From: Strongylocentrotus purpuratus
Lineage: Eukaryota; Echinodermata; Echinoidea; Camarodonta; Strongylocentrotidae
Length of the DNA: 64,000 nucleotides
Reading direction: 5' to 3'
NCBI RefSeq assembly: GCF_000002235.5
Contig: NW_022145544.1
Location: forward strand, 1,528,501-1,592,500
In this document: positions 13,687 through 28,206 of the stretch, in pieces
Position numbering within the stretch: position 1 is the stretch's first letter
Layout of the letters: each line of letters opens with the position of its first letter
The notes under the pieces: model-generated
What the model was told of the DNA's origin: nothing
The model's database searches: none
What the model saw: only the letters and a program-made list of their open reading frames with translations
Position numbers and translations under genes: made by a program

Positions 13687-16600
13687 TCAAACGAATAAGA
13701 CCGCTGGATTGTCTTTCTCAAAGTTGCCATAATCTTCTTCTAATCCATCCACCTGGACCACTTGATTGACGTACGCGCCCGTTCCCCTCACTTCGTCACT
13801 GGACGTCCGCGCGTCGCTCGCGTCTTCTGCGTAGCCGCTTGCTTCAAAGCTCTGCTGCTCGTACGCCAATTGCGCGTTGTCCACTCCCGACTCGACCTCC
13901 GAAAGATTGACCACTGATGACTCGACCGAGGTGCCCTGTGACGTATCCGCTGTCGATCCGCCGTCGCGGTTGGCTGTCGACCTCGGCGTCTTTCCCGTCT
14001 TCGCGCAGAAGCAAATGAACCACGGTAAGAAGACGAGCATGCCTAGGAAGCCGATGATGACAAGGCTTATGGACACCCAGAGCTCGTTGGAACCACGCGT
14101 CGTTGGATCACTTTGAACTTTGACCAGGTACTCGGCGAGGAGGTAGATACCGACAGATAAGACACCGATCAGTAGGAGCAGGATAGTGATTGCAGACGCT
14201 ACCGTGTTCTCTTCGGAGGACTGTAAATTAAACGAGATAGAACAAAAAATTAATATGAGAAGAAAGCTCTTGGAATGCTAACAAAATATCTTTTCTCTAT
14301 AAACACATTAACAAGCCTACAAGACAATGACCAAGTTCTTTTGAAAGACCTTGTGTTTTTTTCCTCTCCCTCTCAACCCTCCCCATGGTATATTCAAAAT
14401 GATACAAATGCAGTCTAATAATATTTGTATCGTTTATAGTTACGAGTGTCAGGTTCCCCAAATTAACTGTGATTAATGTGTAATTTTGAATTAACAGAAT
14501 TTAATACAAAGCATTCTTAGATTGGTATGCATGTCTTTATTATGAATCAAAATACTCTCTAAAGCCAGTAGGAATTTGCAAGTTTACAAATTGCAATGTG
14601 GTAAAACATTGCAGTCTTTCTCTACTCTCTATACACGGGGGTCGATCGTAATGGCGATATTGATCAAATTAGGTATTTGACGGTAGTATAAAATCAAATC
14701 ATGACTTTGAATTCTGTTTTGTGGATTACGGAAACGTAAAACTCACATTGCCAAATTCGTTCGCGATCGCAGTTAAGATTAAGTTCGAAGCTAGCCAAAC
14801 TGTCAAATCATGGAAGGTCATCAAGAAAATCTTGATATATTTTGGGTTGGATTGGGTACTGTCCATTTTAAAAGTACAAATGCCTCTCAGATTGCGTTTG
14901 ATCTTGTATATTCTCTTAAAGGATAGGAAATTGGACATATCTCCAAGGCAATTTTGAATCACAGTTTCCGTACTTTTGTTTATTCTGAGAAGGCAAGGAA
15001 CTTTCAAGTCTTTCCCCAAGATGATGCCATTATCGATCTAACCCTATTTCCGTCCGTACTCGCTCGAGGTTCGCGGCCATTTCTGAGCCCTTAATCATCA
15101 CTCAAAAAAAGGTCTACCCATGAGGATTTATAGCACTCAACATCAACACTGATTACTTTCGATTTTAGATGAAAACGAGAAGAAAAAGTCGGAAAATTTA
15201 GCTCGAACCGCAACATTGTCATCATCCCTAATTTGGATTGTCATGAAACAATGACTAGGACCTGTCACGAGATGTTTCCGTTTGGTATTATATGTCCAGG
15301 GCACTGTTAGAAATTCATATTTCTCATCGCCGCATTGGATAAATAACTGAATCATCAATCAACAATCTTTCTAAAAGTCTTGCGGAAGAGTTATCATTTC
15401 AGAGGATGGGCAAGATGTATAGTAACCACTATACTAGTATAATACAATGCATCCATCTTGTTTATTGGTCATTGATTTTCTCTTATCCATTGTATTTAGT
15501 AAGTGAGAATTGCAGAACATGAAACAATTGAAAACAAGCTACAGTTATTGCCAAATGGATAAGAATGGACATAAGTAGTGTCAATGTTACGAGACGTTTT
15601 CGTGTTTATCAGACGTATTAACCATTCTGATGCCTTTCCAGTGTCTTTTGATTTACATAATAATTCAAAGGCGTTATGAACCGAAAAGGGTCTGAAAATC
15701 GAGCCGAAATAGAGACGAGAAACCGAGCTCTATCACAAGACATCACATGACACATGAACAGCATCCGGTCACACTGGGAAATCCATGCGAAAGTGTTCAA
15801 ATCCTTGCTAAATAGACCTAGTGCTTTTTATACACTTTTAGATCATTGAAAGTTTTTTGTATCTAACATTTGGTAGGGTTATGCTTGCTGTCTGCATGTA
15901 ATATTCTCATGCACGTGAAACCTCACAAAATCAATAAGTAATTATATAACAGTCACGATTATTATGTAACAAAATTAGCAAACTTTTTCGCAAGCCGAGT
16001 AGGTCAATCAGGTGAAATTAATTTTTGAAATAGGGTATACGGAAATGTAGATGACCTCTTTTCCTTCTGGTTGAAAATGTAAGATAACTTTTCAGCAGAA
16101 TTGGATAAAAACACCTACTCATCCCACTCCCTTAAAATGAACTAGACACACACCTGGGCCCCGACTTATAAAAAGTTGCGATTAATCGCATCTTGTTTTT
16201 TTTGCGATTGATATCAATATTAACTATGTACTTAAGAGGGGACTACAAACTTGCGATTGATTAGAGGACGGTCGATTCAGATCAATCGCAACTCTTTATA
16301 AGACGGGCCCTGGTCATGTCTACCTGCTTTACGGGTTTAGTGGTGGTGGTTATTTTACCTGACTGCTAAGAAAGCATAAATAAAATGCTTGTTACCAAGC
16401 AACCAGAGGACCGACGGATGGAATATGACCATGTCGTCTATCACACCACGTTTCCCGATGATGCAAATAGAATGGATAAAAGGCTTTAGACAAGCCTTCT
16501 TATAGAGGAAAATGACACTGCAGGAATGACACAGGTCTCAAGAACAAAAAGGGTGTGATCAACAGCTGTTGTGTCAAGGATTGCAAACGAACAGGCCCAT

Positions 16601-19600
16601 TTTTCGTCTCTTTCGTCTGTTTCTGTTTCTTTCAATTTCTCCCCTTTTGTGGACACGACTTAAGTTGGCACACATACCAAAATGTCTAGCGTACCTCGAT
16701 AAATAAATTCAAGGCTTCTTTTAAACAATTCTTTGATACGATGATGTCGGTCGTCAATTTAAGTTTTAATCTTATGTCAGTGCCCCTCGAAGCTGTCTAT
16801 CTTTGCCGAGGATAAGTCAACAGACCATTAAAGGGTTATTAAATTGAGGGTTTCAATAAAAGTTAAGATGCTTAAGGAATACTTCTTTTACCAAGGCATC
16901 ATACAAATGATTGATACCTAATGTTTAACATTTTATTCATCCCGCGAGTCGACGGACAGTGACCCTATTTGCGGCTGTCAAAATGCAGTCTTATAATGGT
17001 AGCGAGGTTTTTTTGGTTGTGGTGGTGAAGGTGATTGTGAGTCCTTCACTCTATAAGCTGTCAGTTCGCTTTTTTAACTCTCCGTTTAAACAAAAGTTTA
17101 AAAAAGATTGTGTTAGACCACTGTTTTATAACCCAAAACTTTGTTTTCTTGATTGTTTTCGCACTTTCTGCTGGCAAGTTAGCGTTCCAGAGTAGACAAA
17201 TATCCTTTCAGGCACCGGTTAATGTTCGTTTCTACGACAACAGTGAACATTCAATCGCTCTTTTGGGGATATGGGGGAAATGATATACACTTTTTAGACG
17301 TCTAGCTGTCTGATCATAAGTGCCCATACACCTCTTATGATACTCCATAGACTAGCAAACATAATTGTTTATCTAATGTATGCAGTAAAAATTGGCTGGC
17401 ATGATCTCTTTTCTTGTTTGGGTGATTCGATTTTTGTTTTAATCAAAACTAATCAAAACCTTGGATGGCGTTCGATAGTATACTTTGGTAATAGTTTGAA
17501 TCACTTTCTTGATAAGATCCAGGCTTGAAAACAAAAGCACACTCGATTGAAATGACGCATTTCCTTCATTGGAATTTGCAGCAAGGACGTGAATTAAGTT
17601 GTACTTTGTTTTTTAATGATTGGCTTACTTACCGTCATTTTGAATTTGACGTATCTCTTCTGGTAGGACTTGTGGCAGATCTCGCAGGTGGAGGCTCCTT
17701 TTAACCTGGTCCATTTCTGCAGACATTGCTTGTGGATGTGCTGAGCTGAGCCCGTGCAGCCGCATGGTGTGATGAGCTTATTGCTACCTGCATGCGGAAG
17801 ACAATAATTTATGATATCGTAATTTTTTTATTAATCCAGGATTAACCAGGGTGTAGGGATTTACACGCCCTATAAGATCATCGGCATATTTTCCACTAAA
17901 CACAATTATCTCTGCATGAAAAGCGCACAATAAGAAGGAAGGAATGCTCCCCAGGGAGTGGAGATTGTGCACACATTGTGTGCGGGCAAGCACTGAATCC
18001 AATGACCGGGATAATAGTATATTTGTAAAGCGCTTAGAGACATTTGTATTAAGCGCTATATAAAAAAATAAGTATTATTATCATTATTAAAGATACAAAT
18101 AGATAATGGTGTGCGGAGTAAGCAGGAAGGGAGATAGAGAGAGAATGAGAGAGAGAGCGAGAGAGCGTGGGAGAGGGAGAGAGTGATATGGGCGAGAGAG
18201 AGATAGAGAGAGAGAGAGAGAGAAGAGAGAAAAAGAGAGAGAGAGAGAGAGAGAAAGAAAGAGAGAGAGAGAGAGAGACAGAGAAGGGGAGCCGAACAGA
18301 CGCAAACAGTCATGCAGAAAGAGCCAAAGAGATATAGTGAGATAGAGAGAGGGGGGGGGGGGGGGGGGGAGGAGGGGGGCAAGGCACACGCAGACAGAAA
18401 TAGAGATAGACAGATTGTGATTTTCATGAGAAACAGGAGATGTAATTAGCTTTGTTGGTACTTTGTTTACGATACACTTTCTAAGTTTAAAAGAGATAAT
18501 TATCAATAGACTTTAGTATCATTAATTTGATAGGATAATTTATATGCCTTCCTGCTCCGACAACTTGGTGACCAACAACACAACACCAGCAATGGGTGAA
18601 CTATTGCACCTTTGATATTTACGTCAGAAAAACTGTTTTATGTATTGTACAAAGCAATTTAATTATTATCAATTTACTGAACATCCGCTCATAAATTCCT
18701 CCTCGGTTAATCATAATCTTTATAATTAGACTGCCTGTCGAATAGCGCAATCAAGGTTTGGGTTCATACAGGCTTCATTGCATGAGGCGCAACTACAGTT
18801 TACATCTTTGTAATTTATTTAGGCCAAATTAAAAAAAAAATGTGTAGCGTCCTGCCTTTTTGAAAAATAGAAACGAGGAGGCCCTTTTTTTTCTTCAAAA
18901 TGGCCCCTCGGTACATTTTCCCTGACAGCCTAGCTATTTTTCAAGATGGCCGCCGACATTTAAAAAAAAAAATTTTTAATCAGAAATAGATCCATTTTAG
19001 CAGTGTTTTTCATGGCTTTTTTTCTTTCAAAAAAAAAATAAAGGAGACGGCCCCCAAAAAGGAAGCGGGCGGGGACGCTAAACATGTTTATTTTTTACTG
19101 GCCTTATTTTTTGACTACATGTTCATTAGAATGTATATATATATAAAGTCTAATGGGTATAGAATAAGAAAACATTCTCGTGTTAACAAAATCTTACCTG
19201 AAACATCAGTGACATCGTGGCATATTCTGCAAACTGGCCCGTCGTAGGAGTAGGCGGAGAAAGCGGTGGGCGATTTGGGCTCAGGTTCTGGCGTCTTGGC
19301 GCCAGCAATGGGCGTGGTTCCACTCCCTGAGATGGAATACACGGGTAGGCGACTCGTGTTGTCGTGAAGATTGGTTGGCGGCATCATGCGGTTTGCCTGG
19401 CGATAAAAGATAGAAAATGTCTAGTTTTACTCAAAATTAGCCAGGAGCTGGAGATATTAGTGTTCACCGTCCTTTACAGAGTGAATATGCAGTGGAGAAT
19501 GAGCTGCTACCAGTACAGCTTGAACTAAAATAGTACCTGTCTTCAATGTTGTGACCACGTGATCACTGCGTAACATAAAGACGGAATATCCAGGCTAAAT

Positions 19601-22600
19601 GTTAGCACTCATTGGATAATGAAGGCGCCAACTTCCTGTTCGGATACCACTTTAAGCAAATAACAATGGTAGTCATTAATACCGCTTCCCGGCGGTGTTT
19701 TCAGTCAAACAAAACGCTTATCTACACATTCTTAGAATGTAAATAATTGTCACTTCCATAAACACTTTATTGTAGGTATTTCTGAAGTAGACTACATTTA
19801 GCTTTCTCAGGGTTTACCACGTCGGGATTGTACTCCATAAACGCACAACAGGAGGAAATGAACTTTTAAAAAGTCACAAGCCTATCGTTGGGATTCACTT
19901 CGTTTTAGAGTTGAAACACAAGCTAAAGAAAGTGAAATCCACTCTCGAAAGAGTGATTCAACCACTAGTTTGGAGTGGATTCCACTCAAATCTGGAATGG
20001 ATTCAAATCCAAATAGTGATTCCTAATATCGCTCCGAGAGTTAGTGGATTAATTCCACTCCTATGAATCAAGAGTGTAGTGTAATCCTCCCGAATTGAGC
20101 CGTTGACTTACCTTCAGCATAGCCTACCCTAACAATGACCAGGCGTGACGCGTGTCTTAATTATGGGTTGTCACAAACCTATTGTAGAATCTTTTCATTT
20201 TGGTTAACATGGGTTTTTTCACATATCGGATCGAATTCATTTTTCGATGGAAGAACGGGCCAACAACTGAGAATGGCTGTTAAAACATGGGTTTATTGTC
20301 GTTGGCGTTTGCTTTGTTTCTTTGTTTCTTTCCTTTTCTATCATTTTGTTAATTAACTTTCCCTTTTTACCTCTTCACATAATATCCAAAACACACTCAA
20401 TTAGATATTAAATAGATGAAGGAACAATGTTTACGATGTTCATGTGGCCACACGACTGTTTATATATATTCCTTTCTTGATTGTTTGAAACCTGTATCAA
20501 TCAAAAATGATCATTATTATCTGGGTTCGATCTTTAACCTCACTAACCGGCATCGCATCGTGTATAATATGACGTAAATCCAAATTTAGAATTAGGGATT
20601 TTCCCCCCAACCTTTACTATATTAGGGCATACTCATGTGACATTTTAAGGCTCGCACTATTCTATCTTTCCGCCGACATCATTGTTATGGTAGTTCTTCC
20701 TGGTATAAGTAACCACCAGAACTATATATTCCCACGGTCTCCATCAGGGGCTAAAAACAACAAATGGTGTAATTATTAATAATTGTTCATCTTGACGCTG
20801 CCTGCATACCTATTCAAAACACCACACTTTCAAGGGTGAATCTGTATACGCTCTGCGAAAAAAGGTGACTCGCGTACACCAATCTAGGAAGATGACTTCG
20901 TCAATTTATATTCTCGATTACAAACAACTTATGACAAATAGCTTTGCGAACTGTGTCCTATCCATTTTGGCATTTACAAAGTTAGCTTTTTATTTATAGG
21001 GAAGCAGTCGAAGCGAGTGCGATAGAATATTATTTTGCCGACGGAAGCAATGAGAAGGTTAACATTAATCCCAAAATCACCAAATATTAATTATTGAGGA
21101 GAGTCATCACCACCCCTAGATTCCAACCATAGGTCTAATTAGACTAATACTAGTTGCTTCATAATTAAATATGATTTTTTTTTTTCTAAATTAATTTCAG
21201 TTTCATTGTGACCAACAATGACTCATCAAATACTTTGAATTTGATGAGATTAAGGTTAATGTACAGTTAATTAAAATTGCTGTAATCCAGTCATGTTTGA
21301 TCCCAGTAGTTCACGCAGCTACCATATCTTTCGGATTGGAGCTATTGATCTTTGCATGCAGTCAGAAAATCCCTCTGCTTGGAGGTTTACAAAAGAGAGA
21401 TTATCAAAGAACGCGATAGACTGATATTTGGGGTCTATCAGCGATATTACTATTATTAGGTTTCAAAGCGTATGATCATCCTTGAATTAGTACAATGCAG
21501 TTTAATGGACCCATCAGTTTTACAAATTAATTCACCGATTATTAAAGAAAAATGTAAAATATCTTTTGGATCCCAGTGAATGACTTTTACCAAATGGGGG
21601 GGGGGGGGGGGTTGACCCTTTCAGTCATGTGCATCTTGTTACAAATATATTTATTAATCAACAACAGAATAGAAACAATAAAAGAAAAGTTGGACAAATT
21701 CCAAATCTTTTTTGCATTTGACAAGTATCAAAGGACAGATTTATCAAGTAATGAATACTTTTTTTTGGGAGTTTCTTTTTTTTCTTTTCTTCCATAAATC
21801 GTCAGCGGTGCGTGGCGTCTTCGTTACCATAAAGTTCATAACATGATCGGAACACGTGACAAGAGCAAATTAGGGACCGGACCAAAACGTGATGATGGTA
21901 ACAAATGCATTCATAAAATGAAGTGACGGTTTTACATAATCGGATTGACACACATTATTATGGGTCTTCAACAAAAGGGTGAATGTTAGTCTTTGGGCGA
22001 TCACGCGTTCTTTGATTCATCACCCTTCCCGGTCTTCGTGGTAGTATCGTGGCAGTACACTGCCTAAAAATCTAATAATAAACACAATCATTTTAGGATC
22101 AAGAGAACGAATCTTTGGCATTATTTCTTCTAATATTTGCTGGGTATTTTGGGGTCATTGTTGGTCGTTGCACTTGCATTTGCATGGCGCGTGCACGTCA
22201 AAGTCGCTGCCAGCCATCCACCTTACACATGCATCTCTTTCTGTCAATAAAGAAAAAATTAAGTGTTTATAACATTTTAATATCATTTGTTTGGTGTCAG
22301 TAATATCTCACATGAATCTAACGCACATCGGAAAAGATTGTTAATATATCACGAGATTATTAATATATCACAAGATTATTAATATATCAGTTATTCTGAG
22401 GAAAGGTATAAGTTATGAGGAAAAAATGCAATGTGCCTTCATCTTTTCTAATCGTGGCTATGTGTTATTATGTTTAGTCACTGCTAAAGTGCAGACTTGA
22501 GATGTAATTTGGCATTCAATTTATTTGTCACAGGGTTCGTAATCAATGAATGCCTATTAATCCCACAGAAATCTATAAATACAATATAATCACTATTCAG

Positions 22601-25600
22601 GAATTTACGGGGGAAAGGTCAATTTTAGAGGAACACGGAAATAGGCATGCATATCGTCTTTGCGAATTCATGGTGTCAACTTTATATACTGATTGAGATA
22701 ATAAAGCTACATCATGCTTACGACGGGAAAAAGACGGGTAGTTCTGTTTCTTACATTTCTTGGAAACCCTAAAGTTGATAACCGTCTATAAATCGGTCTG
22801 TTGACTTATTTTTGGCAAATATAGACAGCTTCGAGGGGCACTAATATAAGATCAAAACTTAATTAGGTCTGTATTGATAACAGTCGCATGAGGACGTACT
22901 TTAATCATGCCGTAAATGTGTTTAATGATTGACGCCGAAATTGATCAAGAATTTGCAGGATGAGCGTACTATTGTGTTGATGAAGAAGCGACAGGACGAA
23001 GTAGAGAGAGAGAGATAGATAGATCCAGGATAGATAAATAGATAGATACATGTAGATAAATGGATAAACAGACATAGGGAGGGGAGAGGAGGGACAAGAG
23101 ATAGAAGTGGGGGGGGGGGAGTATGTTATAACAATGCGTGGTAGGGCAATACTAGCCTATATACATTCTCAAAAAGCTTGAGATATGGTGCTATGCTAAT
23201 TTTATTAATGGCGGTAAATAATCCAATTTCCACGCTTTTGTGGATTTAAAAAAAATATACCCTCTATGGATGTTGAGTCATATACAGGGAAATGAAAAGC
23301 GAATATAGAGTATCCTTCTTGTCTCGGATTCTAATGTCTTCCTTCTCTGTTATTATGTTTACATGGATGATTTCACAGGATTATCTTTACGTAACTTTTC
23401 CTGACGATAGTGACTTTTATTTCCTTATAGGCCTATATATACATGGCCTTTCAGCGTCCAGAGAAATGCCCAAAGAGACTCTCTATTTAACAGGGCTCAA
23501 ATTAATTGTTTGTCCACGGGGGCTTCCCCCCCCCCCCCAAAAAAAAAGAGCCCCCGTGAGCCTTCTCACGGGGGCTCTTTTATTACTGACGGGGGCTCTT
23601 TTTTTATACAAATATCCATTGAATTGGTACCTATGATACTCCTCAATTATTTGCTATTTCGTCATTATCATTTCAATCAGCATTTTCCCTCTTAAAAATT
23701 TACAAGCTACATAGCTGTTACTGGCCTGTGTATATCATATATATACGCATACAACACTGATCTTTATGATGTCTTTAACATGAAATATCTTCTTCTCCCC
23801 TTGCAAACGAAAAAGAAAACAAGGTCATTAAAAGGGATTAAGCGACAAATAATGATTGTGATTCAAAATGATGCGAATATTTGTTTGAATAAGCACTGCT
23901 TTTCACCCGAATCTTCTTTGTAAAAACAACTTTTACAAATTTCAGCCATGCTTACTGAATTGAGACGTTCCATTCAATTTAAAATACCTATTACATATTA
24001 CACTTCTCCTAATCTCAAAGTGATCTTACAGCACAGTGGCAGAATTGCATGGCTGAGATTTATAAAAGTCGTTTTTACAAAGAAGATTCTGGTGAAAAGC
24101 ATTGCTTATTAAAAAAAAAATCCTTGCATCAATTTGAATCACAATGATTATTTGTCGCATATAACCTTGTTTTCTGTTTTGTTTGCAGAGGGAGAAGAAG
24201 CTATGTCACGTTAAGAAATCATAAAGATCAGTTGTTTGTATATACATATGATAACAGAACAAATGTTGATTATCAGAATGTCATTTTGGAATACCTCTAT
24301 ACAAATACCACATTGTCTTTAGCCCGTATCAGTATTAGTATGATCCAATAAAAAGCTATTATTCTTTATTTAATTCAGTATAATGCTTTTCCTCAAAAAT
24401 AGTTTTGCTATTTTTTTATGGTTGAGACGCTAAGAAATGGTTTCAAATGTACATTACACGAATCCTGAACCATTGCAAAATGATGGTGGTTCTCTCTCTC
24501 TCTCTCTCTCTCTTTATTTTAATCATGCATTATCAACTACATATAAAGCAGCAACCAAAAACTTAGGGTTATCTGAGATAGGTGAAAGTAAGAGTTAAAA
24601 AGAAAGTCATGCTAAAACGGCGCTTCACTTCCCCCCGCTCCCTGAAAAAAATAAAATAGATTAGTAGTCCTCCTCTCCAGCATCCCCCCCCCCGCTTTAA
24701 TATCACATTTTCACTTGGCAGCCCAAGAGGGCCGGGGGTGGGAGGAGGGGGTTAAACCCCCTAACCCCCCCCCCCCGTAGATCTGCCCATGTTACCATAA
24801 CATTCCACGACATTTTGGTCTTTCTCTTCTCCTCAAAAGGGACTTTTAGATTTGCGTGGACGTGGACGTGTTACGTCCTTTTAAGGCACTGGCAGTCACA
24901 TGTGACGTCCTTTTAAAGCACTGGCAGTGCCTTAAAAGGAGGTCACACGTTGCAGTCCACGTTCTCATCGTGCAAATCTAAAAGTCCCTAATATTGATTT
25001 ACTGGTCGAGGTCCATTATTTGCTGAACGAAAAACTTCTCCAGGCCATGACCATGTTTCTGCCCTTGCGCGATCGCCTCCAGCTCCAGCAGACATGGCGC
25101 GGCAGCGTGCACACGCACCGCTACTAACGGCGCAGTAGGCCTATAACCACTGCTGACGGCGGCACCTCACCGCGAGCTGAATCGGTAATAATAGGCCTAC
25201 TCATGAAACGAGAAATCTTGCACGCTAATCTTAGTTCCATTTCATATTCTAAATATGCATGTAACAAAATTGAAACTCAATATTGTGTTAAAGTTATAAC
25301 AGAAAAGATAATCTTCATTTTATAATTCCACCGGGGCGATTTTTAATTTTGCAATCGCCCCCGTGAGCAACCTGACGGGGGCGATTATGTAGCTCACGGG
25401 GGCGAATCGCCCACCGCCCCCGTGTATTTTGAGCGCTGCTATTTAATATCCTCAAAAGTTAACCGACCACTTTTACCAGTGTGTGTATTTTAGTCATCAT
25501 GCGAATACAGGTATTTGCTGTTTCCATTCAACCAACCAACCAGCCTACCAACCACATACTATTACGCGCAACTGATGACGTCATAAATATACGATTTCCC

Positions 25601-28170
25601 GTATACGTTAAAATCATAACATATTATTAGCATTACTCCACGCCCTTTCAGACTCTCTATATAACATTCTGAAAAGTTGCAAACTAATTCTACCATTGTG
25701 TATATTCTATCATGCGAATACAGGTATTCACCGTTTTTATTCAAAAACTCAACCAACCAACCAACCACATAATTACGTCCAAATGATATGACGTCATAAA
25801 TATACGATTTCCTACGTTAAAATCGTAACATATTATTAGTAGTATTACTCCACGCCCTTTCAAGTCTGCTCCGTTTATTTTATGAAATACCGAAATGAGT
25901 TGATTTGTGAGTTATAACCTTCTTGCTTTTTGAGACGAAGGCCACCATTAATTATTGAGCCATGATGTAGAGTAGACAAGATATAAGCTTAGCTTTATAA
26001 TTGAGCTAATGACCGGGGTCGTTTGATATCGGTTGGTTCCCCCTCGTACGCATGGGTTTACAAGGGGCAGATCCCTCTTCTAAAAACTCATGTCGGGGAT
26101 CTATCCCCCCCCCCCTCCCCCTTTCCGCATCACTACTGCCTCCCACTAGCTGTTAGAGTTGGGACTAGCTGGGACTTTTGAAAAGTTGGGGACAGGAATA
26201 ATGTCGCGAAAAAAAAATTTGCGCTCTAATATAACATTTCGCCCCAGCCCCTTTCAGACAATCCCGAATTCGTATGTGTATTGAATTAATCTACTATGAT
26301 AGTTTACCACGATACTGTCGATGATTACACTTTCTTGTGATATAGACTTCTATATAACATTTCTACAGATAGGCACTATTTAGGCTCAAGTACTTTCTCA
26401 AGGAAACATATTTTAGGAGAACACTTTTTTAAAATTTCTTTCTTATTTTTGATTTGGGACATGCAGGATAAACGATAAAAAATAATTATGACAAGTAGCC
26501 GACATGTATTTCATAATTTGTTAAAAACCTTGTGTAGCATACTCAGATAGGATGTTATTGGGTCTCGAGTATAATTATGTGCACTGCCTGCATAGAAATT
26601 GATAAAGGTATTATTATACGTGACTCAATATTGCGACACTGCCTTTCAACATTTATGCAGGTACTTACAATACTGTCTCATACATTATCATATTGTTGGA
26701 GAAAATGCGGCGGCAACATGACCAAAGCGGTTTGCACTACAGCCTGAATTAAAAGCAATGATCTAGAAGAAAATATCAGATCCTATGATTCAGTGAGGTT
26801 TCATTCTCCAGGGCCTCATTTCACAAAACTTGTCATCAGTGACAAATGACAGTTTTTGTTATAACCTAGTGAAATCCTTGCTTCTGATTGGTTATCAGCA
26901 GATTCGTCACTGATTGTTGTCATTTGTTATTAAAAAGGGCTTTGTGAAACGGGTCCCTGGTCACCAAACAATAATTATGACCCCGGTTTTCACATTTCTT
27001 TTCGGAAACAATATTCCCTAACCAACTATTCTAAGGCTGCCAACATATTTTGTCCCTTAGAATGTATAATTTTCATGACTTTTTGTTTAAAGTGGTGGGG
27101 GAACGGAGTTTCTTCCTTGATATTTTGAAAATTCTTGCATTTACCACTGAGTGTAAAATAGATTTCTTAGAACAACAACAAAATGGATCCGTGTAACTGA
27201 TTTAAGGACAAGAGCGTTAAAAACTGGATAAGTACGTTGAAGAAAACAGCTAAGATATAATATACGTTTTCACCCGCCGATGCACTTTCTTGACAGAATA
27301 CACGTTTTCCGAAAAAAAAGATGACCCCAGCCCCCTTCCCGGATGGTTATCTTAGTCCGACGTTGATGTTCCGGTGGCCTGCATAAGTACAGAGTTAACT
27401 CAAATTTGTGCTTAATCACAACCAATTTTTATCTATGACCCAAAACACGTCGGCTTTGATTACTTATAATCAATACGAGTTTTATTGGTCAGCGATAAGT
27501 GTGAATAGTTTCAGTACAAATATTCACATTCATGCAGGATTCATGTTATCGATTTTTTTTTTCGTCATCAGTCATCAGTCCGGAAACAGACTCACTTCCG
27601 ACCCAAATACAACAGGTGATGTCTGCCAAAGAATACGTCATCTTACTATTAAAATAAACGAATGGGGAAAAAATGACCAAAAATCGAACTTTAAAGGGAC
27701 CTGCGCAACGCGTCGTGAATATCTCTCTCAGGTGTATTGCCACTGGCAGGTCCACACGCCATGCAGAGCCCTCTTTAGTTCCTTCTCCGTCCCTCTCTTT
27801 CTGACTATATAGGGAAAATATAATTTACCGATGTAGCATAACCGATAAGGTTAAATAGTGGCCTTCGCTATAAAAGGGCGCTGACCCGTTCAACGCCACA
27901 TACACCACATACATGCATACATCATAGTGAACTTCAAATTTAGTTTAACTACCATCTTGCCTCTTTTAATTTCAACACCCCTACCAGCTAGTCGAAATGA
28001 GATGGGGATGTAATACGTCATTACTTTGACATCAATTTTGCATCATCATTAATCGTGCATGGACATCATTTAATATACATTGCATGTTAATCATTGGTAG
28101 AGGTCGAACAAAGGACACAGAGTTGAGGGAGTGAGAGAGAGGAAAGAGAGAAAGAGGAAAGAGAGAGAGG

Positions 28171-28206
<36 letters not shown>

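Larger units (their letters stand above)
14221..17632 (-). other. MARCH-like intron 3
   Basis: Consensus donor GTAAGT at 17632 (minus strand) and acceptor TTACAG before 14220. Contents: a CAGGGCCC-type MITE (16153-16312) and dispersed repeat copy A (16750-16860). No further exon is recognised. Confidence 0.85.
17788..19197 (-). other. MARCH-like intron 2
   Basis: Donor CAG|GTAAGA at 19197 and acceptor ATGCAG before 17787. It holds a SINE 3' part, a (GA)n tract and a Harbinger-like MITE. It splits the RING-CH finger between the first cysteine pair and the rest. Confidence 0.85.

Noticed and set aside
27408-27812. 134-codon plus-strand frame
   Set aside because: Composition is unremarkable and no domain is recognised; the length is within chance for a window this size.
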